In this document: in pieces, positions 26,469 through 35,341 of the stretch
Layout of the letters: the number at the start of each line of letters is the position of its first letter
How positions within the stretch are numbered: position 1 is the first letter of the stretch
Source of the DNA: Massilia timonae CCUG 45783
GTDB lineage: Bacteria; Pseudomonadota; Gammaproteobacteria; Burkholderiales; Burkholderiaceae_D
DNA: 64,000 nt
Direction: 5' to 3'
NCBI RefSeq assembly: GCF_000315425.1
Contig: NZ_JH992926.1
Span: 456,505-520,504, forward strand
Made by a program: the position numbers and the translations under genes
Notes under the pieces: generated by a model
What the model saw: the letters and a program-made list of their open reading frames with translations, nothing else
Databases searched by the model: none
Told to the model about the DNA's origin: nothing

Positions 26469-27527
26469 ATGAGTAACTGGACTGATCACCTCGCCACGCA
26501 TGGCGCCCGCTTCCATCTCGACGAAGCCACCCAGGTCGAGGACTTCGGCCAGCCCCTGGATATCGACGCACTCGCGGCCGGCTTTGTCGCCACCGTGACC
26601 GACCAGGGATTGATCGCTGTCGCCGGCGAAGAAGCCGCGAAATTCCTGCACGCCCAGCTCACCAACGACGTCGAGCACCTGCAGCAGGACGAAGCCCGCT
26701 TCGCCGGCTTCTGCACGCCGAAAGGCCGCCTGCAGGCGAGCTTCCTGATGTGGCGCGACCCTGACGCCGTGTATTTGCAGCTGCCGCGCGCGATCCAGGC
26801 GCCGCTGCAAAAGCGCCTGTCGATGTTTGTGCTGCGCAGCAAAGCCAAGCTGCGTGACGCCACCGATGAAGCGCCGTTCGCGGCCGTGCTCGGCCTTGGC
26901 GGCGCCGGGGCGCAGGCGGCGCTCGGCCGCTTCGTCAATACGTTACCAGGCGCGCCGATGGGCAAGACCAGCGGCGAGTTCGGCACCGTGCTGCGCCTGA
27001 ACGACGCCTTCGGCGCGCCACGCTACCTGTGGCTCGCCTCGACCGAGGCAGCGAGCGCTGCCCTGCCGGCATTGAAGGAAGAACTGGCCCTGGGCGGCAA
27101 CCAGGCCTGGCGCCTGGCCACGATCCACGCCGGCGAGCCGCAGGTGAGCGCTGCCACGCAGGAGCAGTTCGTGCCGCAGATGGTCAACCTCGAGCTGCTG
27201 GGCGGCGTCAACTTCAAGAAGGGCTGCTACCCGGGCCAGGAAATCGTCGCGCGCACCAAATACCTGGGCAAGATCAAGCGCCGCACCGCGCTGGCCGGCA
27301 TCGAGAATGCCGCCGCCCGCGCCGGCGATGAAGTGTTTTCGGTGGCCGACCCCGACCAACCCTGCGGCATGGTCGTCAACGCCGCGCCGAACGGCCGCGG
27401 CGGCGCCGATGCCCTGGTCGAGATCAAGCTGGCCGCGCTGGATCAAGAGGTGCGCCTGGGCTCGGCCGGCGGCGCGCTGCTGCGCTTCCTGCCCATGCCC
27501 TACAGCCTCGACGCGATCGACGACTAG
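26469..27527 (+). CDS. ygfZ: Folate-binding Fe-S cluster assembly/repair protein YgfZ
   Basis: 352 aa. GcvT-like fold with the family signature KGCYPGQEIVARTKYLGKIKRR at about residues 255-276, holding the key Cys, plus LTNDVEHL and FCTPKGRLQASF. YgfZ uses tetrahydrofolate in maintaining some Fe-S enzymes such as MiaB. First of three plus-strand genes spaced 2 bp and -10 bp apart. Confidence 0.93.
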   Translation: MSNWTDHLATHGARFHLDEATQVEDFGQPLDIDALAAGFVATVTDQGLIAVAGEEAAKFLHAQLTNDVEHLQQDEARFAGFCTPKGRLQASFLMWRDPDAVYLQLPRAIQAPLQKRLSMFVLRSKAKLRDATDEAPFAAVLGLGGAGAQAALGRFVNTLPGAPMGKTSGEFGTVLRLNDAFGAPRYLWLASTEAASAALPALKEELALGGNQAWRLATIHAGEPQVSAATQEQFVPQMVNLELLGGVNFKKGCYPGQEIVARTKYLGKIKRRTALAGIENAAARAGDEVFSVADPDQPCGMVVNAAPNGRGGADALVEIKLAALDQEVRLGSAGGALLRFLPMPYSLDAIDD

Positions 27528-27529
27528 CG

Positions 27530-27817
27530 ATGGTCGACTTCTACGTCTACTACAAGGTGCGCAGCATCGATGCCGCCCGGCTGGCGCCGCTGGTGCATGC
27601 CATGGCGCGCCGCCTGGAGCAGGATGCCGGCGTGCGGGTGGCGCTCAAGCGCCGCCCCGAAGACAAGGACGGCCTGCAGACCTGGATGGAAGTCTATCCG
27701 GGCGTGACGGAGGGCTTCGAAGCGGTATTGGCGCAGGTCGTCGACGATGCCGGCATCTCGCCGTATCTCGCCGGGCCGCGCCGCCTTGAAATTTTCACGG
27801 ACCTGCCATGTGCCTGA
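27530..27817 (+). CDS. DUF4936 family protein
   Basis: 95 aa. Small ferredoxin-like alpha/beta protein (DFYVYYKV..., then ALKRRPEDKDGLQTWMEVY). Starts 2 bp after ygfZ and overlaps the next gene by 10 bp, so it is translated in one unit with them. Proteins of this kind are found in betaproteobacteria in the same position after ygfZ. Function unknown. Confidence 0.82.
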   Translation: MVDFYVYYKVRSIDAARLAPLVHAMARRLEQDAGVRVALKRRPEDKDGLQTWMEVYPGVTEGFEAVLAQVVDDAGISPYLAGPRRLEIFTDLPCA

Positions 27818-28569
27818 TCGTCTTTGCATGGCACGTCGTCCCCGGCGTGCCCGTCATCGCGGCCGCCAACCGCGACGAGTTCTATGACCGCCCCGCCACG
27901 CCGGCCGGCCCCTGGCCGCAGGCGCCGCATGTGATCGCGGGCCGCGACCTGCAGGGCGGCGGCAGCTGGATGGGCGTCTCGCTCACCGGCCCCAACGGCC
28001 CGCGCTTCGCGGCGCTGACCAATATCCGCAGCCCGCAAGAACGCCGGCTGGATGCGCCGTCGCGCGGCGCGCTGGTGGCCGACTACCTGCGCGGCGAACT
28101 CGATGCGGCGGCCTACGTGGCCGAACTGGCGGCGCGCCCCGACCTGTACAACGGCTACAACCTGGTGCTGGGCGACGGCGAGACCTTGTACTGGTACTCG
28201 AACCGCGGCAAGGACGATCCGCGCAACGGCCAGCCGCTGGAGCGTGGCCGCATCTACGGCATCTCGAACGGCCTGCTGGACACGCCCTGGCCCAAGGTGC
28301 TGCGCACCAAGGCGCAATTCGCGAGCCTGCTGTGCCAGGGGGCGCCCGAGGATGCGTACTTCGAGATGCTGGCCGACACCACGCGCGCGCCGGACGTGCG
28401 CCTGCCCGAGACCGGCGTGCCGATCGAGATGGAACGCATGCTGTCGCCGGTATGCATCGAATCGCCCGAGTATGGGACGCGCACCTCGACCGTGGTCAAG
28501 CTGTATCGGGATGCGGCGCCGGAGTTGCATGAGCGGGTGGTGCAGCCTGGCGTCGTCGCTGCAGCGTGA
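27808..28569 (+). CDS. NRDE family (TANGO2-like) protein
   Basis: 253 aa. N-terminal Cys (MCLIVFAW) and the naming motif in AANRDEFYDRP, then GGGSWMGVS, NIRSPQERR, ISNGLLDTPWPK and GTRTSTVV. The N-terminal Cys with NRDE suggests an Ntn-type fold. The human homologue TANGO2 is linked to lipid or haem handling; the bacterial role is not established. Last gene of the ygfZ unit. Confidence 0.88.
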   Translation: MCLIVFAWHVVPGVPVIAAANRDEFYDRPATPAGPWPQAPHVIAGRDLQGGGSWMGVSLTGPNGPRFAALTNIRSPQERRLDAPSRGALVADYLRGELDAAAYVAELAARPDLYNGYNLVLGDGETLYWYSNRGKDDPRNGQPLERGRIYGISNGLLDTPWPKVLRTKAQFASLLCQGAPEDAYFEMLADTTRAPDVRLPETGVPIEMERMLSPVCIESPEYGTRTSTVVKLYRDAAPELHERVVQPGVVAAA

Positions 28570-28575
28570 GACGTG

Positions 28576-28668
28576 GCGTGGACGGCTTCGCCGTCCACGC
28601 GTTCAACTTACGGCGATGTTGCGATAACCCTCGCCTGGATTGAACGCGTGGGCGGGGGACCCGCCCAC
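28576..28668. repeat. Paired palindromes, REP/BIME-like
   Basis: Perfect 11-bp hairpin GCGTGGACGGC/GCCGTCCACGC (28576-28600, loop TTC), then ACGCGTTCAA (28597-28606), then its exact reverse complement TTGAACGCGT (28640-28649), then a second perfect hairpin GTGGGCGGG/CCCGCCCAC (28648-28668, loop GGA). No U-runs, so not ordinary terminators. The two-hairpin mirror layout is like paired repetitive extragenic palindromes. Copies elsewhere cannot be seen from this window. Confidence 0.55.
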
Positions 28669-28704
28669 CCCACGATCTAGTGCCAGTCGATCTCGCCGCC
28701 AACC

Positions 28705-29610
28705 CTACCGCCTTCCTTTCATCCCCGCCTTCAAGATCTCCTTCAAATGCGGTGTCGCCGCATACGGATCGGCCGGCTGCCGGGCATGCACCAGCGCGTC
28801 CATGCGCTCGGCCACCGCGCCCAGCGCCTGCGGGTGCGAGAACACATAGAAGCGCTCTTCGCGGATAGCGTCGAAAGTCAGGCGCGCGACGTCCGCCGCC
28901 GACACCTTGCCGGAGCCGACCGCCTTTTCGGTGAGCGCCTGCGCCGCCATCTGGCTCGCGGTCATGATTTCGTCGGTGCGCAATTCGTCCGGACGGTGGC
29001 GGTGCGATTGCGCGATCGCGGTCGGGATGAAATACGGGCACAGCACCGAAGTCCCGATCGGCGCGTCGACCAGCTTCAGGTCGTGGTACAGGGTTTCGGT
29101 GAGCGAGACCACCGCATGCTTGGAGACGTTGTAGATGCCCAGCGCCGGCGAATTGAGCAAGCCCGCCATCGAGGCGGTATTGACGATCCAGCCGCGATAG
29201 CCGGGATCCTGCGCGGCGCACTCGAGCATCGTGCGCGTGAACGCGCGCACGCCGTGGATCACGCCCCACAGGTTGACACCCAGCACCCACTCCCAGTCTT
29301 CCTCGGAGTTCTCCCACACCAGGCCGCCGGCGCCGACGCCGGCATTGTTGAACACCAGGTGCACCACGCCGAAGCGCGCCATCGCCGAATCGGCCAGTTC
29401 CTGCACGTGCTCGCCCTTGCGCACGTCGCACACCATGGCCAGCACCTCGGTCTGCTTCGCCAGTTCATCCGCCGCCTTTTCGAGGGCCTTGGGCTGGACG
29501 TCGGCCAGCACCAGCTTCATGCCGAGGCTGGCGGCCAGGTTGGCGAACTCGCGCCCCATGCCGCTGGCGGCGCCCGTGATGGCCGCAACCTTTCCGTGAA
29601 ACTCGTCCAT
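28705..29610 (-). CDS. SDR family oxidoreductase
   Basis: 301 aa; the ATG at 29610 follows AGGGAGGGG. Classical SDR with TGAASGMG near residue 15, FNNAGVGAG, catalytic Ser in VNTASMAG, and YNVSKHAV holding Tyr and Lys. The C-terminal part (FIPTAIAQSHRHRP) is longer than usual. Substrate unknown. Third gene of a minus-strand unit (Dabb, SDR, SDR), 17 bp after the previous SDR. Confidence 0.85.
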   Translation of the reverse strand: MDEFHGKVAAITGAASGMGREFANLAASLGMKLVLADVQPKALEKAADELAKQTEVLAMVCDVRKGEHVQELADSAMARFGVVHLVFNNAGVGAGGLVWENSEEDWEWVLGVNLWGVIHGVRAFTRTMLECAAQDPGYRGWIVNTASMAGLLNSPALGIYNVSKHAVVSLTETLYHDLKLVDAPIGTSVLCPYFIPTAIAQSHRHRPDELRTDEIMTASQMAAQALTEKAVGSGKVSAADVARLTFDAIREERFYVFSHPQALGAVAERMDALVHARQPADPYAATPHLKEILKAGMKGRR

Positions 29611-29627
29611 TTTTGCCCCTCCCTAAA

Positions 29628-30410
29628 CTAGACCGCCGTCACCCCGCCATCCACCGCCAGCACCTGCCCGGTGATGTGCTTGCCGGCATCCGAAGCGAAC
29701 AGCACCACGGCGCCCTTCAGGTCTTCATCGTCGCCCAGGCGCTTCAATGGGGCCGCGGCCGCCAGCCCGTCGACGCCATAGGCGGCGAGCACGCCCTTCG
29801 TCATCTTCGACGGAAAGAAGCCCGGCGCGATCGCGTTGACCGTGATGCCGTAGCGCCCCCACTCGCCGGCAAGCGTACGGGTGAAATTTACCACCGCGCC
29901 CTTGGACGTGTTGTACGCCAGCGTCTGCATCGCATCGGGCGGGTTGCCGGCCAGGCCGGCGATCGACGCGATATTGACGATGCGGCCGTAGCGGCGCGGG
30001 ATCATCGACAGCTTGCCGACCGCCTGCGACACCAGGAAGACCGAGCGCACGTTCAGGTTCATCACCTTGTCCCAGGCCTCGAGCGGATAGTCCTCTGCCG
30101 GCGCGCCCCAGGTGGCGCCGGCGTTATTGATCAGGATATCGACGTGGCCCAGGCGCGCGATCGCCGCCTCGACCAGCGCCTGCGCCTGGCCCGGGTCGGA
30201 CAGATCGCCCGCGAAGCAGCTGGCCTCGATGCCGAGCGCGTGCAGCTGGGCCACGGTGGCGTCGAGCTCTTCCTGCTTGCGCGACGAGATCACCAGGCGC
30301 GCGCCCTGCTCGCCGAGCGCCTGCGCCATTTGCAGGCCGAGCCCGCGCGAGCCGCCGGTCACGATGGCGGTCTTGCCCTTCAGTGAAAACAGCTCCTGGG
30401 TGGTGCGCAT
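29628..30410 (-). CDS. SDR family oxidoreductase (FabG/gluconate dehydrogenase-like)
   Basis: 260 aa; AGGAGA lies 4 bp before the ATG at 30410. TGGSRGLG near residue 19, NNAGATWG, Ser in VNIASIAG, YNTSKGAV with Tyr and Lys, and the standard C-terminus VLAVDGGVTAV. A typical NAD(P)-dependent ketone reductase or alcohol dehydrogenase. Middle gene of the Dabb-SDR-SDR unit. Specificity not visible. Confidence 0.85.
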   Translation of the reverse strand: MRTTQELFSLKGKTAIVTGGSRGLGLQMAQALGEQGARLVISSRKQEELDATVAQLHALGIEASCFAGDLSDPGQAQALVEAAIARLGHVDILINNAGATWGAPAEDYPLEAWDKVMNLNVRSVFLVSQAVGKLSMIPRRYGRIVNIASIAGLAGNPPDAMQTLAYNTSKGAVVNFTRTLAGEWGRYGITVNAIAPGFFPSKMTKGVLAAYGVDGLAAAAPLKRLGDDEDLKGAVVLFASDAGKHITGQVLAVDGGVTAV

Positions 30411-30448
30411 GCGGTCTCCTGGTTGTCGTTATCGGAAAGCTGTGCGGC

Positions 30449-30751
30449 TCAGACCTCGTAATCCATGCACTGGCGGCCTTCGCGGATGGCGCCGATGAAC
30501 GGCACCACGGCCTGGTGGGTTGGGTGCTTGATGTAACCCTCGAGCGCGGCGCGGTCGGCGAACTCCGAATACAGCACCACGTCATAGGTTGCTTCGAGGT
30601 CGGGCTGGGCCAAGGTCACCTCGAAGGTCAGGATGCCCGGCACGACCGTCGCACACTCGTCCAGCCGGCGCTTCATCTCGCGCGCATTGGTCGCGCGATC
30701 GGCGCCTTCGGCCTGTTCCTTCAATTTCCACATCACGATGTGCTTGATCAT
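30449..30751 (-). CDS. Dabb family (stress-responsive alpha/beta barrel) protein
   Basis: 100 aa from the ATG at 30751 (GGAAAC upstream). Ferredoxin-like dimeric fold: MIKHIVMWKLKEQA, VPGILTFEVTL, YDVVLYSEFADRAALEGYIKHPTHQAV. Members are usually small dimeric enzymes or binding proteins; no catalytic role can be assigned. First gene of the unit with two SDRs. Confidence 0.87.
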   Translation of the reverse strand: MIKHIVMWKLKEQAEGADRATNAREMKRRLDECATVVPGILTFEVTLAQPDLEATYDVVLYSEFADRAALEGYIKHPTHQAVVPFIGAIREGRQCMDYEV

Positions 30752-31063
30752 TCTGTTTCCTGTTCTATTCATTGAGGGTGAGTGCCTTCCCGGACGTTGC
30801 CGTAGAGGGAAGCCGGTCGAGCATAGCATAGCGGCAGCACGACCGTTCGCGAAGAAATATCGATTTCATCATGGGGATTAAATAGGATGATTCTCTCCTA
30901 TCAACGGGCAGTAGTCCGACACGGAAAAGCGGAGCACGAGAATGCGCTCGTAAGCCATGCGTAAGCTGGATGCAAGATTCGCGTAAGGTTTCGGGAGCAC
31001 AGTGGAGTTAGCTGACCAACAATCAGCATTTCCGGTTACACAAAATTAATTACGGAGACACCC
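30752..31063. other. 312-bp divergent intergenic region
   Basis: Separates the Dabb unit (minus) from the MHS transporter (plus). No protein-like frame, RNA gene or strong promoter is evident. The only clear element is ACGGAGACACCC before the transporter ATG. The stretch around 30860-31050 is AT-richer than its surroundings, consistent with promoters for both directions. Confidence 0.5.
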
Positions 31064-32764
31064 ATGGCTATCACACCCGGCAATACTGTCGGAGGACAAG
31101 CTGCACCGACCTCCGCCGGACTTACCAAGGAAGAGCGCAAGGTCATCGCCGCTTCTTCCCTCGGCACCGTTTTCGAATGGTACGACTTCTATCTCTACGG
31201 TTCGCTCGCTTCCATCATCGCCAAGCAGTTCTTCATCGGCGACCCCAGCACCACCTTCATCTTCGCCCTGCTCGCCTTCGCCGCCGGCTTCATCGTGCGC
31301 CCGTTCGGCGCGCTGGTGTTCGGCCGCCTGGGCGACATGATCGGCCGTAAGTACACCTTCCTGGTGACCATCCTGCTGATGGGCGCCTCGACCTTCCTGG
31401 TCGGCATCCTGCCGAGCTATGCCCAGATCGGCATCGCGGCGCCGATCATCCTGGTCACACTGCGCATCCTGCAAGGCCTGGCGCTGGGCGGGGAATACGG
31501 CGGCGCCGCCACCTACGTGGCCGAGCACGCGCCGCACGGCAAGCGCGGCCTGTTCACGGCCTTCATCCAGACCACGGCCACCATCGGCCTGTTCCTGTCG
31601 CTGCTGGTGATCCTGGGCACCCGCACCCTGACTGGCGAAGAGGAGTTCCAGGCCTGGGGCTGGCGCATTCCCTTCCTGATCTCGGTGATCCTGCTCGGCA
31701 TCTCGGTCTGGATCCGCCTGTCGATGAACGAGTCGCCGGCCTTCGCCAAGATGAAAGCCGAGGGCAAGACCTCGAAGGCGCCGCTGTCCGAAGCCTTCCT
31801 CAAGCCGAAGAACGCCAAGATCGCCCTGCTGGCCCTGATCGGCCTGACGATGGGCCAGGCCGTGGTGTGGTACACCGGCCAGTTCTACGCCCTGTTCTTC
31901 CTCACCAAGACGCTCAAGATCGACGATCCGACCGCGAACATCCTGATCGCGATCGCGCTGCTGCTGGCGACCCCGTTCTTCATCATCTTCGGCGCGCTGT
32001 CGGACAAGATCGGCCGCAAGTGGATCATCCTCGGCGGCTGCGTGATCGCCGCCGCCACCTACTTCCCGATCTTCAAGGCCATCACCCACTACGGCAACCC
32101 GGCGCTCGAAACCGCGATCAAGACCTCGCCGGTCGTCGTCGTCGCCGATCCGAACACCTGCAGCTTCCAGATCGACGCCACCGGCACCAAGAAATTCCCG
32201 TCCTCGTGCGACATCGCCACGCGCATGCTGACCGCCGCCTCGGTGAGCTACAACCGCGTCGACGCGCCGGCCGGCACCGTCGCCACCATCAAGATCGGCG
32301 ACACCGAGTACCGTTCGTTCAACGCCGTCATGACGCCGGATAACCTCAACTTCGACAAGGCCTCGCTGGCCAGCGAAGCGGCGCTCAAGTCCGAAGTGAC
32401 CGGCGCCCTGAAGGCCGCCGGCTATCCGGACAAGGCCGATCCAACGCAGATCAACAAGCCGATGCTGGTGGTCTTCCTGTTCATCCTGGTGCTGTACGTG
32501 ACCATGGTGTACGGCCCGATCGCGGCAATGCTGGTCGAGATGTTCCCGACCCGCATCCGCTACACCTCGATGTCGCTGCCGTATCACATCGGTAACGGCT
32601 GGTTCGGCGGCCTGCTGCCGACGACGGCCTTTGCGCTGGTGGCGTTCAAGGGCGATATTTATTACGGCTTGTGGTATCCGATCGTCATCGCGCTCATCAC
32701 CTTCGTGATCGGCGCACTGTTCGTGCGGGAGACCAAGGACAACAATATCTACGCCAACGACTGA
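31064..32764 (+). CDS. MHS-type MFS transporter with large TM9-TM10 periplasmic insert
   Basis: 566 aa, about 120 more than ordinary members. Twelve TM segments are visible, starting with the MHS signature TVFEWYDFYLYGS at 35-47, GRLGDMIGRK at 87-96, the LQGLALGGEYGGA motif and SDKIGRK at 313-319. Residues about 341-463, between TM9 and TM10 and so facing the periplasm, form an extra hydrophilic domain with two Cys (C366, C382). Metabolite:H+ symporters import organic acids, shikimate, alpha-ketoglutarate or betaines; the substrate here is unknown. Monocistronic with its own terminator. Confidence 0.88.
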   Translation: MAITPGNTVGGQAAPTSAGLTKEERKVIAASSLGTVFEWYDFYLYGSLASIIAKQFFIGDPSTTFIFALLAFAAGFIVRPFGALVFGRLGDMIGRKYTFLVTILLMGASTFLVGILPSYAQIGIAAPIILVTLRILQGLALGGEYGGAATYVAEHAPHGKRGLFTAFIQTTATIGLFLSLLVILGTRTLTGEEEFQAWGWRIPFLISVILLGISVWIRLSMNESPAFAKMKAEGKTSKAPLSEAFLKPKNAKIALLALIGLTMGQAVVWYTGQFYALFFLTKTLKIDDPTANILIAIALLLATPFFIIFGALSDKIGRKWIILGGCVIAAATYFPIFKAITHYGNPALETAIKTSPVVVVADPNTCSFQIDATGTKKFPSSCDIATRMLTAASVSYNRVDAPAGTVATIKIGDTEYRSFNAVMTPDNLNFDKASLASEAALKSEVTGALKAAGYPDKADPTQINKPMLVVFLFILVLYVTMVYGPIAAMLVEMFPTRIRYTSMSLPYHIGNGWFGGLLPTTAFALVAFKGDIYYGLWYPIVIALITFVIGALFVRETKDNNIYAND

Positions 32765-32786
32765 GACCGCGAGCGCAGAAAGAATA

Positions 32787-32816
32787 ATGCCGCTGGCTAT
32801 CCAGCGGCATTTTTTT
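32787..32816 (+). terminator. Intrinsic terminator after the MHS transporter gene
   Basis: ATGCCGCTGG (32787-32796) pairs perfectly with CCAGCGGCAT (32801-32810) around CTAT, followed by six T. Confidence 0.92.
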
Positions 32817-32844
32817 CGAATCGACCGACTCCCGCAGGCTACTC

Positions 32845-34935
32845 TCAGCCGTTGAAGCCCTGCCCCAGCGACGCCAGGCGCGCCAGCAGCGGCGCCGGCT
32901 GCCACGCCTCGCCCTGGCGCCCGCGGGCGAACCCTTCGACCGCCTCCAGCACCTTCGGCAAACCGACACTGTCCGCGTACAGCATCGGTCCGCCCCGGTG
33001 CAAGGGGAAGCCATACCCGCTCAGGTACACCATGTCGACGTCGGAAGCGCGCAGCGCGATGCCCTCCTCGATGATCCGAGCGCCTTCGTTCACCAGCGCA
33101 TACACCAGGCGCTCGACGATCTCCTCGTCGGCAATGGCACGCCGCGACACGCCGATGTCGGCCGAATGGCGCACGACCATGTCGTTCACCGCCTCGGACG
33201 GCAATGCCTTGCGTTCGCCCGCGCGGTAGTCGTACCAGCCGGCGCCGGTCTTCTGCCCGAAACGCCCCTGTTCGCACAGCAGGTCCGGCAGCTTCGAATA
33301 GGTGAAGCCCGGCGACTCCAGCGCGCGGCGCTTGCGGATGTGCCAGCCGATGTCGTTGCCGGCCAGGTCGCTCATGCGGAACGGCCCCATCGCGAAGCCG
33401 AAGGCCTCGATCGCGCGGTCGACCTGCTCCGGCAGCGCGCCTTCTTCGAGCAGGAAGACCGCCTGGCGCAGGTACTGCTCCAGCATGCGGTTGCCGATGA
33501 AGCCGTCGCACACACCGGAGACCACGCCGATCTTCCTGAGCTTTTTGGACAGCGCCAGCGCCGTGGCCAGCACGTCCTTGCCGGTGCGGGCGCCGCGCAC
33601 GATCTCGAGCAGCTTCATCACGTGCGCCGGGCTGAAGAAATGCAGGCCGATCACGTCCTGGGGGCGGCGCGTGAAGGCGGCGATCCGGTTGACGTCGAGC
33701 GTCGAGGTATTGGTGGCCAGGATCGCGCCCGGCTTCATCACCTTGTCCAGCTCGCGGAACACGAGTTCCTTGACGCCGATGTCCTCGAATACCGCCTCGA
33801 CCACGATGTCGGCCTGGGCGATGGCGTCATACGACAGCGTGCCGGTCACCAGCGCCATGCGCTGCTCGAGCTGCTCGGGCTTCAGCTTGCCCTTGCTCAC
33901 GCCGCTCTCATACAGCTTGCGCATCGCGGCCAGCCCCTGGTCCAGGGCGTCCTGCTTCGTTTCGAGGAGCGTCACCGGAATGCCGGCGTTGGCGAAGTTC
34001 ATGGCGATCCCGCGGCCCATGGTGCCGGCGCCGACCACCGCCGCGCTCGCGATGCTGCGCAACGGCGTATCGGCCGGCACGTCCGGCACCTTGCCGGCCG
34101 CGCGTTCGGCGAAGAAGGCATGGCGCAGCGCCTTCGATTCGCTCGTCGTGGTCAGTTGAATGAAACGCTCGCGCTCGAAACGCAAGCCGTCCTCGAACGA
34201 ATCGGCCGTCACCGAGGCGGCCACCGCCTCCACGCAGGCGCGCGGCGCGGGGAACGGCCCGGCGGCGGCATCGACCTGGGCCCGTGCGGAGGCCAGGAAC
34301 CCGGCGGCGTCGGGGTGCTCGACCACGCGGTCGCGCACCTTCGGCAGCGGACGCAGGTCGGCGATGCGCTCGGCGTAGGCGATGGCGGCCGGCAGCAGCT
34401 CGGCGCCCGCCTGGAACACCTCGTCGAACAGCGGCGTGCCGGCCAGCTTTTCGGACAGCATCGGGATCCCGCCAAGAATCATGCCCAGCGCCTTTTCCAG
34501 GCCGAGCACGCGCGGCAGGCGCTGGGTGCCGCCGGCGCCCGGGATCAGGCCCAGCTTCACTTCGGGCAGCGCGATCTGGGCGCCCGGCAGCGCCACGCGG
34601 TAGTGGCACCCCAGCGCCAGCTCCAGGCCGCCGCCCATGGCCACGCTGTGGATCGCCGCCACGACCGGCTTGGAAGAGCCCTCGACCACCCGGATCAGCG
34701 AGTGCAGGGTCGGCTCGGTGAGGGCCTTCGGAGAATTGAATTCGCGGATGTCGGCGCCGCCCGAGAAGGCCTTGCCGGCGCCGGTGAGCACGATCGCCTT
34801 GACCGCCGGATCGCTTTCTGCCGCCTGCACGCCCTGCACGGCGGCGCTGCGGGTCGCGAGCCCCAGGCCGTTGACCGGCGGGTTGTTCAGGGTGATGACG
34901 GCAACGCTGCCGTGGACCTGGTAGTCGGCGCTCAT
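32845..34935 (-). CDS. Bifunctional enoyl-CoA hydratase / 3-hydroxyacyl-CoA dehydrogenase
   Basis: 696 aa from the ATG at 34935 (GGAGAACGAG upstream). The N-terminal crotonase domain has both catalytic Glu in GGGLELALGCHYR and LPEVKLGLIPGAGGTQRLPR and the oxyanion GGADIREF. The dehydrogenase part starts at VVGAGTMGRGIAMNFANAG, with TNTSTLDVNRIA, GLHFFSPAHVMKLLEIV and IGNRML. Carries out two steps of fatty acid beta-oxidation. Domain order and length fit the FadB/FadJ-like or peroxisomal multifunctional group. Same strand as an acyl-CoA ligase at 35342; no thiolase is adjacent. Confidence 0.92.
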   Translation of the reverse strand: MSADYQVHGSVAVITLNNPPVNGLGLATRSAAVQGVQAAESDPAVKAIVLTGAGKAFSGGADIREFNSPKALTEPTLHSLIRVVEGSSKPVVAAIHSVAMGGGLELALGCHYRVALPGAQIALPEVKLGLIPGAGGTQRLPRVLGLEKALGMILGGIPMLSEKLAGTPLFDEVFQAGAELLPAAIAYAERIADLRPLPKVRDRVVEHPDAAGFLASARAQVDAAAGPFPAPRACVEAVAASVTADSFEDGLRFERERFIQLTTTSESKALRHAFFAERAAGKVPDVPADTPLRSIASAAVVGAGTMGRGIAMNFANAGIPVTLLETKQDALDQGLAAMRKLYESGVSKGKLKPEQLEQRMALVTGTLSYDAIAQADIVVEAVFEDIGVKELVFRELDKVMKPGAILATNTSTLDVNRIAAFTRRPQDVIGLHFFSPAHVMKLLEIVRGARTGKDVLATALALSKKLRKIGVVSGVCDGFIGNRMLEQYLRQAVFLLEEGALPEQVDRAIEAFGFAMGPFRMSDLAGNDIGWHIRKRRALESPGFTYSKLPDLLCEQGRFGQKTGAGWYDYRAGERKALPSEAVNDMVVRHSADIGVSRRAIADEEIVERLVYALVNEGARIIEEGIALRASDVDMVYLSGYGFPLHRGGPMLYADSVGLPKVLEAVEGFARGRQGEAWQPAPLLARLASLGQGFNG

Positions 34936-35029
34936 GTCTCTCGTTCTCCTTGTAGGTGGTGCTGGATGAGCCATCCACTATACCGCAGAAAATGCACGAG
35001 CGTACTATTCAGGCAACGGCCGGCCGGGA

Positions 35030-35227
35030 TCAGAAATCGCGCTGCTGGCGCGCCCGCTCGATCTTCTGGTCGGTCTTGTACTGGCTCAGGGCGTAGACGG
35101 CCCAGATGGCGGCCGGCAGCCAGCCGATCAGGGTGATTTGCAGGATCAGGCAGATGATGCCGGCGATCGGGCGGCCGATCGTGAAGAAGGTCAGCCAGGG
35201 AAGAATGAGGGCGATGAGCAGGCGCAT
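35030..35227 (-). CDS. YqaE/Pmp3 family small membrane protein
   Basis: 65 aa with two TM helices (LLIALILPWLTFFTIG and AGIICLILQITLIGWLPAAIWAVYAL), the classic Pmp3 layout, and a charged C-terminal tail (YKTDQKIERARQQ). Members affect membrane potential and stress tolerance in yeast and plants; the bacterial role is unclear. Lies between two fatty-acid genes on the same strand. Confidence 0.85.
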   Translation of the reverse strand: MRLLIALILPWLTFFTIGRPIAGIICLILQITLIGWLPAAIWAVYALSQYKTDQKIERARQQRDF

Positions 35228-35341
35228 GGAGAATCCTGTGGGCGAAAGTTGTCAAAAGTGATAACAGTCTACCCGTCCGTGCGCGCTCGCCGCGCCCTGT
35301 TGGCGCCGCCTGCACCCATACGGCCGATACCTGCCATTGCG

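Noticed and set aside
30887-30964. 25-codon reading frame in the gap before the MHS transporter.
   Set aside because: Weak ribosome site, no protein-like features, and stop codons close by; not supported as a gene.
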